The notes beneath the pieces are model-generated. The model was not told where the DNA came from. It did no database searches and was given only the letters and a program-made list of their open reading frames with translations. Below are positions 40,972-45,694 of a stretch of 45,694 bases of DNA, piece after piece. The position numbers were made by a program, and so were the translations under genes. The stretch comes from MGBC163016 sp964462135 (GTDB taxonomy: Bacteria > Actinomycetota > Coriobacteriia > Coriobacteriales > Eggerthellaceae), in contig CAYWWK010000015.1 of assembly GCA_964462135.1 (NCBI GenBank), forward strand, positions 1-45,694. The letters run 5' to 3'. Within the stretch, counting starts at the first letter, position 1, and the number at the start of each line of letters is the position of its first letter.

Positions 40972-41870
40972 GCACCAAGCCCTTCATCCGATCCTGAAGC
41001 AGGAAACGCTCCGACACCCGAATGCTCCGAAATGAACCCGTAGATGGCCGAGCTCATCTGATCCAGCGTATCAGCATGCGCAATGGAGGAGGATGCAATC
41101 AGCGCCTCTCTTGATCCGTCGGCAGCTTCAAGATTCCCAAGCTGCAGGGAGATATCGACTATCTGCGGAGGGAGGAGATGTGCCCTCTCAAGGATGTCAC
41201 GATCACGAAAGACCTCGAAGGTGGGTCCATCGCCAACTACCTTGCCCTGCGTCATGGCTATCACCCGCTTGGCATAATCAGCCGTGACCTCCATGTCGTG
41301 ACACACCATGATCACGGTCTTGCCCCGCACATTCAACCCGGCGATGAGCTCCATCACCTTGGAGCACTCCCTGAAATCCAGCCCCGTCGTCGGCTCATCA
41401 AGCACCACGATGGGGGTTTCCAAGGCGATGATGGAAGCCAATGCGAGCAGCTGTCTTGATCCGCGATTCAAAAGGAATGGCTCGGCATCCCCGTCAAAGC
41501 CGAAACGCTCAATCAGGGCATCCACACGTGCACCAGCTTCAGCATCTTCCCTACCCTGCGCCTTGAACCCGAACATAAGCTCTTCGCGAACAGTGTTGCA
41601 GCAGATCTGCCTGTCAGGATTCTGAAACAGGAACCCCACCTTTTCCGCCAGCTCACTTGTCTTCAGATCGCGGGTAGATACCCCATCGATCAGCACTTCT
41701 CCTGCTGTCGGCTTCAGCAGCCCATTCATGAGCCTCATCGTAGTGGATTTCCCTGCGCCATTCGTACCGACGAACGCCACGAACTCACCATCATTGATGG
41801 TAAAGCTCACATTCTCTAATACAGCCAGCTCACCATCATACGATGCGCTGACATCCTTGAACTCTATCAT
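40968..41870 (-). CDS. ECF transporter ATPase with degenerate ABC signature
   Basis: This 300-residue ABC protein has Walker A GTNGAGKST, Q-loop FQNPDRQI, Walker B VVLDEPTTGLD and H-loop VCHDMEV. The signature motif, normally LSGGQ, reads LNRGSRQLL, so one of the two composite ATP sites in the A-A' pair is probably inactive. A C-terminal extension of about 80 residues (DILERAHLLPPQIVDISLQLG...) is typical of EcfA. Its start overlaps the stop of the fused S-A gene by four bases. ATP hydrolysis here powers import through EcfT. I read it as the EcfA2-type partner. Confidence 0.88.
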   Translation of the reverse strand: MIEFKDVSASYDGELAVLENVSFTINDGEFVAFVGTNGAGKSTTMRLMNGLLKPTAGEVLIDGVSTRDLKTSELAEKVGFLFQNPDRQICCNTVREELMFGFKAQGREDAEAGARVDALIERFGFDGDAEPFLLNRGSRQLLALASIIALETPIVVLDEPTTGLDFRECSKVMELIAGLNVRGKTVIMVCHDMEVTADYAKRVIAMTQGKVVGDGPTFEVFRDRDILERAHLLPPQIVDISLQLGNLEAADGSREALIASSSIAHADTLDQMSSAIYGFISEHSGVGAFPASGSDEGLGA

Positions 41871-43423
41871 GCCAATACCTCCTTACAGATTGCAACGGCT
41901 TCATCCACGCCACGCGCGGTCGGGCCGACATGCAATCCTCGACCGATTAGACGATTCACCAATGTTGTAGAACGTGAGCAGTTAACACCGATCGCAAGCA
42001 GCTCAGTGGAATGAGCAAGTACCTCGGCTGGAGTTCCGATAAAGCGAATGCGACCGCCTTCCATTATCAGAAGCATGTCAGCATGGCTGGAAAGCAACGC
42101 TATCTTCTGCTCAACCACTATCACCGTGGTTCCATGTGCGTTCGCATATCTTTTGAGCAGGTCGAACACAGCCAGAGAGGATACGGGGTCAAGCTCGGCA
42201 GTCGGCTCATCAAGCACGAGCACTTCTGGCTTCAGCGCGATCACAGACGCAATCGCCACTTTCTGCTTTTGTCCTCCTGAGAGGCTGTCAATCGTACGAT
42301 GGCGAAGGTCTGATATGCCCATTTCATCAAGCGCTTCGACAAGCCGAGGCTCCATCTGGTCTTTGGGAACCCCGAAATTCTCCATACCATAGAGCACTTC
42401 GTCCTCGACCACCGAAGCCACCATCTGCGAGTCTATGTCCTGACAGACGCTCCCAACCTTCTGCGAGATATCCGTCAAACTGGCAGTTGAAGTTTCAAGT
42501 CCACATACCACGACACGACCTTGGATGTCGCCTGGATAGCAATGCGGAATGATGCCGTTGAATGCATAGGTCAGCGTGGACTTTCCAGAACCAGCAGCAC
42601 CGGTAATGCCCACAAAGGTACCCTTCGGTATCCTGAGATCTATGTTCTGGACGGCAGCCTCTTCACCCTCTTGATAGCGAAAGCCGAAGTCATCCAGCAC
42701 GATCGCAGCCGATTCATCCACAAGACCATTGGCATTCGCATATTCCAGAGCTGATGGGGTTGTTGTACCCATTGTGTTCGCCTGGACTGCCACTTGATCA
42801 GATTGCTCGGGATCCCTTTGGTTTCTCTCTTGCTTTTTGAGCACTTTGCGCAGGGGAACCGTAAGGATGGCGACCAGCACGCAGTTCAAAGCAGCAGTAC
42901 CGAAGACCATGATGGCATAGGTGGCAAGCGTGACAGGGAGGCTCAGACCGTTCAGCACCACGCCCACGATGATCGCGAACGTATAGCCAGAAACCACCGT
43001 GGATACAAAGGTGCTCACCAAGGGGTTGAGATCAACCTTACGACCGATACGCATAGGTATATGGATCAGCATCCCACAAACCAGCGCACCCAGTGTTTCA
43101 GACGCGATGTTTACCCAAGGCGTTGCATTGAGCATAGGTATCTGGCACATAAGACCTGCAAGAAGCCCGATGATGATGGCTTGGCCGATATTCGGACGCA
43201 CGAGAATGATCGCCAAGCAGTACATTGCAATGATGAAATTCGGCTTCATGCCTGCAAAGCTCAAAAAACTCGCAACGGTCAGCTTCAATACCGCTCCTGC
43301 AGCCAAGAGAACAGCGATGATGATCAGATCTTGGACTGAAAGATCATGCTTTCCTTTCTTTCGTGTAACCTCTTTTCTCGCAGAGACGCCGCTTTCGTTG
43401 CCGATGCTGTCGTTTTCGTTCAT
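41867..43423 (-). CDS. Fused ECF S component and ATPase
   Basis: This 518-residue protein joins an N-terminal membrane S component (about residues 28-195, six helices, LSVQDLIIIAVLLAAGAVLKLTV, NFIIAMYCLAIILVRPNIGQAIIIGLLAG) to a C-terminal ABC ATPase. The ATPase has Walker A GAAGSGKST, canonical signature LSGGQKQKVAIAS and Walker B VLVLDEPTAELD, then a region with LIGRGLHVGPTARG. S and A components are usually separate genes. The S part resembles tryptophan (TrpP-like) or other small-molecule binders. ATG 43423 has AAAGGAAG at good spacing. The T-box leader upstream suggests tryptophan. It is the first gene of the operon with the second ATPase and EcfT. Confidence 0.85.
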   Translation of the reverse strand: MNENDSIGNESGVSARKEVTRKKGKHDLSVQDLIIIAVLLAAGAVLKLTVASFLSFAGMKPNFIIAMYCLAIILVRPNIGQAIIIGLLAGLMCQIPMLNATPWVNIASETLGALVCGMLIHIPMRIGRKVDLNPLVSTFVSTVVSGYTFAIIVGVVLNGLSLPVTLATYAIMVFGTAALNCVLVAILTVPLRKVLKKQERNQRDPEQSDQVAVQANTMGTTTPSALEYANANGLVDESAAIVLDDFGFRYQEGEEAAVQNIDLRIPKGTFVGITGAAGSGKSTLTYAFNGIIPHCYPGDIQGRVVVCGLETSTASLTDISQKVGSVCQDIDSQMVASVVEDEVLYGMENFGVPKDQMEPRLVEALDEMGISDLRHRTIDSLSGGQKQKVAIASVIALKPEVLVLDEPTAELDPVSSLAVFDLLKRYANAHGTTVIVVEQKIALLSSHADMLLIMEGGRIRFIGTPAEVLAHSTELLAIGVNCSRSTTLVNRLIGRGLHVGPTARGVDEAVAICKEVLA

Positions 43424-43587
43424 GACACTTCCTTTCGTATCGACACGATTTCCTTGAGCCTTGCCTTGAGCATCCTCCGCGCAATCCTCTCGAAATCAGA
43501 CGCACGTTAGAAGCTCTTGACATGCTCCCCCTCTTCAACTGAATACCTTGTGCCGATACTCAGGTTTGCTGACAAGATCTTTGCAAT

Positions 43588-43623
43588 AAAAAAGACCTGT
43601 CCCTTGCATAAAGGACAGGTCTT
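43588..43623 (-). terminator. T-box terminator
   Basis: AAGACCTGTCC (43592-43602) and GGACAGGTCTT (43613-43623) form an 11-bp stem with a ten-base loop. On the minus strand it is followed by TTTTTT. The T-box sequence just upstream can pair to form the competing antiterminator. Confidence 0.85.
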
Positions 43624-43900
43624 CGAAAGATCTGCGGTGCCACCTTTACTTGATTCGCTTTCGCGAACCCCCTTGTGAACATGCCATCACATGCTCTGCC
43701 TCTAACGCGGGCTCACGGTCCAGATACTCAGCTGTGCTTCGCTTGCAACTTGCGATGCTGCATGCAACGCACAACCTTTCCCCTTTCCCTCGGCGACCCA
43801 TTTACCAACCGGCATTCTGCGGGAATCTCAGCTGCGCCCGCTCTCTGTAAGCGCCTTTGATGGTTTTACCTTCGCCTCATCGGTTTAAGGTATTCAGTTA
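43588..43900 (-). ncRNA. T-box leader of the ECF transporter operon, probably tRNA-Trp responsive
   Basis: On the minus strand the region holds the conserved T-box AAAGGTGGCACCGCAGA (43631-43647) before a terminator. Upstream are stem I landmarks: a GGCGA/TCGCC base helix, CAGAGAGCGGG with its CCCG partner, and GAATGCC. The specifier loop strand reads GGTAAATGGG, with UGG (43798-43800) just before the closing helix, so the tRNA would be tRNA-Trp; this codon assignment is less certain than the T-box itself. Uncharged tRNA would stabilise the antiterminator. It controls the fused S-A gene, with about 165 bases of leader between terminator and ATG. The 5' boundary is approximate. Confidence 0.85.
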
Positions 43901-44101
43901 GTGGCATAGCTTATCACTCTTTTCAGACATCGAGATAAGAACTTCAAATCAGTCTTCAGGGAATTTCTGGCAAGCCCTCTTGCCAACAGCCCACAGAATC
44001 AAATCCCGTGTTTGTGCTTCTCCCCCACCACCCGCTTCGACATTGCCTGAGTATACTGGGGTCAGACAATTGGAAGCGTCTCTCCAGAGGAAGGACATAC
44101 C

Positions 44102-44605
44102 ATGGCGCCGGAGAGCAAGATCACGAACGAACCACGGATCAAGAACCCTTTCATAAAGGCAATTCGCGAACTTTTGGAACATCGCGCGCTTTGGCTCTAT
44201 CTGCTCACCGATGAAGCTGCAAAGGCAGGGGCAGACCCTACCCTTTTCGCACCAGCCGCTGTGAAACGATGCGGCTTGTATCAAGGTGCTGGACTCGTAT
44301 CGAAAGGCGGTGGGACGAAAAGCCTCAAAAGCTTGAAGAAAGGACTGTTCGGCAAGCCCGCCCAGATGGTCTTCGAGATGGACGTGAAGGACGTTCAAGA
44401 CGACCGCTTCGAACTGGAGTTCCACTATTGCCCCCTTGTCAAGGCATGGCAGAAGCAGGGTTGTACCGACAAGGAGATATCGGACCTCTGCGATTGGGCC
44501 ATGTGCGGCGATCGCGGAATTGGAGAAGCGTATGGATGCGAACTTGATCTACCGAAAACCATCGCCCGGGGTGATGACGTCTGCCACCTCATCTATCATC
44601 GGTAA
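44102..44605 (+). CDS. ATC hydrolase family protein
   Basis: This 167-residue protein resembles the L-2-amino-thiazoline-4-carboxylic acid hydrolase family, mainly through its C-terminal half: FHYCPLVKAWQKQGCTDKEISDLCDWAMCGDRGIGEAYGCELDLPKTIARGDDVCHL. Conserved cysteines and acidic residues are there. The characterised family member opens a thiazoline ring on the way to L-cysteine, but many homologs have no tested role. ATG 44102 follows GAGGAAGG. It is transcribed away from the T-box operon and is not obviously linked to it. No signal peptide is evident. Confidence 0.85.
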   Translation: MAPESKITNEPRIKNPFIKAIRELLEHRALWLYLLTDEAAKAGADPTLFAPAAVKRCGLYQGAGLVSKGGGTKSLKSLKKGLFGKPAQMVFEMDVKDVQDDRFELEFHYCPLVKAWQKQGCTDKEISDLCDWAMCGDRGIGEAYGCELDLPKTIARGDDVCHLIYHR

Positions 44606-45058
44606 ACCGCTCTGACGATGCTTCCCTAGTGGATTTCGCAGACTTAAATCCCTTGAACGAGGCAGACGCATCCGTGCAAGTCGCTTGCGCCCTATTCCTG
44701 CTCGATGGTGGGAGTGGCGGATAGTTGCCCGAACGGGGCCATGTCATATCACCTCGTTACAGGATGTCCAGCGAGTGCCGAGCATTCCCAGTACCGTTTT
44801 GAACTCACTCATTTCGCGATCTCTGGTCCTAGCATGAGGGAGTAAATCAGAAAACTAGAAAACCTACTGCTTGACTAGCCGAAACTCTCTGCCCATATTA
44901 TAGTTGAGTTCAACCGCCTATTGCATAGGACGTATTTTTACACCCAGGAATAACGCAGGAGCAAAATCAGAGTATGGGTGTAAAAGTCTGAACTGATCAA
45001 ACGTGAAACTATGAGTTCAAAGTGAGTTCACGATGAGTTAGGCCCTCTGCCTTGCGGT
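44606..45058. other. Gene-free stretch with repeated TGAGTTCA motifs
   Basis: No gene was recognised between the 3' ends of the ATC-hydrolase and helical-repeat genes. The motif TGAGTTCA occurs at 44905, 45012 and 45023 on the plus strand and at 44799-44806 on the minus strand. The copies at 44798-44807 and 45012-45021 form a perfect ten-base inverted repeat. GTTGA-GT-TCAAC (44903-44914) and CCTAT-TGC-ATAGG (44917-44929) are small hairpins. The function is unknown. Confidence 0.45.
44936..44985. repeat. Perfect 11-base inverted repeat TTTTACACCCA
   Basis: TTTTACACCCA (44936-44946) and TGGGTGTAAAA (44975-44985) are separated by 28 bases. The arms point outward like insertion-sequence ends, but there is no transposase between them. 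They could be an excision scar or an operator. No target duplication was seen. Confidence 0.5.
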
Positions 45059-45505
45059 CTAGCGCTCTATCGCGAGAAGGCTGTCGCGGATGTCCTTTTG
45101 AACGAGGGGGCGCATGCTATCCGGGTAGCGGGCGACATTGGCGTCCCTCAGCGCGGAGACGATTTTGGGCGCAAGGGCGGGTTTGGCCTCGGCGAGCAGG
45201 GGGAGCAGCTTTATGCATTGCCTCGCGCAGATGGGCTTCTCGTCGGTCACATGCTCCAGGTACTCGTCGATTGCCCTGTCGATTTTGCCGTCAACATCCC
45301 ATTTCGCATTGTGGGCTATAAGCACGAGCCCGCGCGTGCGGATGTAGGAGTTGCTGCTGCCCGTCATTGCGATGAACTCGTCCATGTGCGGGTAGAGGCA
45401 GCTGTTCTCGGCGCTCATTTCCTCCAGCGCCTTCAGCGCCCGATATGCCTGCGAGTTGTCTTGAGACGTCAGAAGCCCAAGCAGCTCTTCGACTTCTTCG
45501 TTCAT
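45059..45505 (-). CDS. Small alpha-helical repeat (HEAT-like) protein
   Basis: This 148-residue soluble protein is made of paired helices: EEVEELLGLLTSQDNSQAYRALKALEEMSAEN, SSNSYIRTRGLVLIAHNAKWDVDGKIDRAIDEYLEHV, DEKPICARQCIKLLPLLAEAKPALAPKIVSALRDA. Their spacing and hydrophobic pattern are those of HEAT/ARM repeats, which mediate protein contacts. No catalytic motif is seen and no partner is suggested by position. ATG 45505 is preferred over one seven codons upstream because AGGGG lies five bases before it. GC content appears higher than in the flanking non-coding DNA. Confidence 0.75.
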   Translation of the reverse strand: MNEEVEELLGLLTSQDNSQAYRALKALEEMSAENSCLYPHMDEFIAMTGSSNSYIRTRGLVLIAHNAKWDVDGKIDRAIDEYLEHVTDEKPICARQCIKLLPLLAEAKPALAPKIVSALRDANVARYPDSMRPLVQKDIRDSLLAIER

Positions 45506-45694
45506 TGTGTCCCCTAGCAGCTTCACGACAAGCGGATAGCAAGTCGGGCGCCCATCGAAAGGGGCACCCGGTAGGTCGATTGAGAGTAAACGCTCGCTCT
45601 ATTCCCACTCAATCGTAGTTTTGCCCGCTAGATGTACAAAATGTGCCAAATCATGCCATGTCGTCCAACTCGTATCATTGCGTTCACCTGGTTA

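Noticed and set aside
43344..43538. A 64-codon minus-strand frame overlapping the start of the fused ECF gene, with a G-rich run before an ATG.
   Set aside because: Composition is an Arg/Lys/Ser-rich shadow of the ECF gene in another frame, and the G-run is only one base from the ATG.
45598..45691. Minus-strand frame ending GKTTIEWE-stop, like the C-terminus of GMP synthase (TIEWE).
   Set aside because: The preceding residues (NDTSWTTWHDLAHFVHLA) do not resemble GuaA and an in-frame TAA lies at the window edge (45692-45694). A degraded gene remnant remains possible but cannot be supported.

Overview
The window is an ordinary bacterial chromosome segment of moderate GC. Gene order, codon use and gene content point to an anaerobic coriobacterial actinobacterium of the Eggerthellaceae type (Slackia/Eggerthella-like). 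The reasons are the actinobacterial order uvrC-rapZ-yvcK-whiA-gap-pgk-tpiA-gpmI-secG, a cytoplasmic transhydroxylase/catechol-dehydroxylase-like molybdoenzyme, and a LuxR regulator carrying a 12-helix membrane domain. The species cannot be fixed from the sequence alone.

Bases 1-10365 (minus strand) are a core block. It runs from the nucleotide-excision nuclease UvrC through RapZ, YvcK and WhiA into lower glycolysis (gap, pgk, tpiA, gpmI), then SecG and the 5' part of tRNA-Leu(GAG). The gap-pgk spacer can fold into a nested multi-hairpin element. Bases 10539-23005 hold housekeeping and hypothetical genes: a small unknown protein, a patatin-like lipase, a DEAD-box RNA helicase, glutamate dehydrogenase, an EamA exporter, a membrane-anchored unknown protein with an apparently leaderless promoter, uvrA with a LexA-type box inside its promoter, dnaG, and a dGTPase-like HD protein.

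Bases 23173-30506 form a catabolic or respiratory island. A two-subunit molybdopterin enzyme related to pyrogallol-phloroglucinol transhydroxylase and catechol dehydroxylases is divergent from a LuxR-type membrane regulator and an MFS transporter. A VOC-family protein follows the enzyme genes. The regulator reading frame is broken at a run of four C (27699-27702). Next come an amino-acid permease and an amidohydrolase in one operon.

Bases 33448-38924 are the most unusual part. Five co-directional genes encode a GrpE-like protein, a lidless Hsp70, a TM2-domain membrane protein, a Cys-rich coiled-coil protein and a membrane-anchored transglutaminase-like protein. Their only evident promoter has a perfect TTGACA -35 box and a run of nine G inside the 18-bp spacer to the -10 box. 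That is the architecture of a phase-variable promoter, so this looks like a switchable accessory Hsp70 module.

Bases 39173-44605 hold a 2-hydroxyacid dehydrogenase, a three-gene ECF transporter operon under a T-box leader (probably tryptophan-responsive, with an S component fused to an ATPase), and an ATC-hydrolase-family gene. The last 1.1 kb has a repeat-rich non-coding stretch and a small helical-repeat protein.
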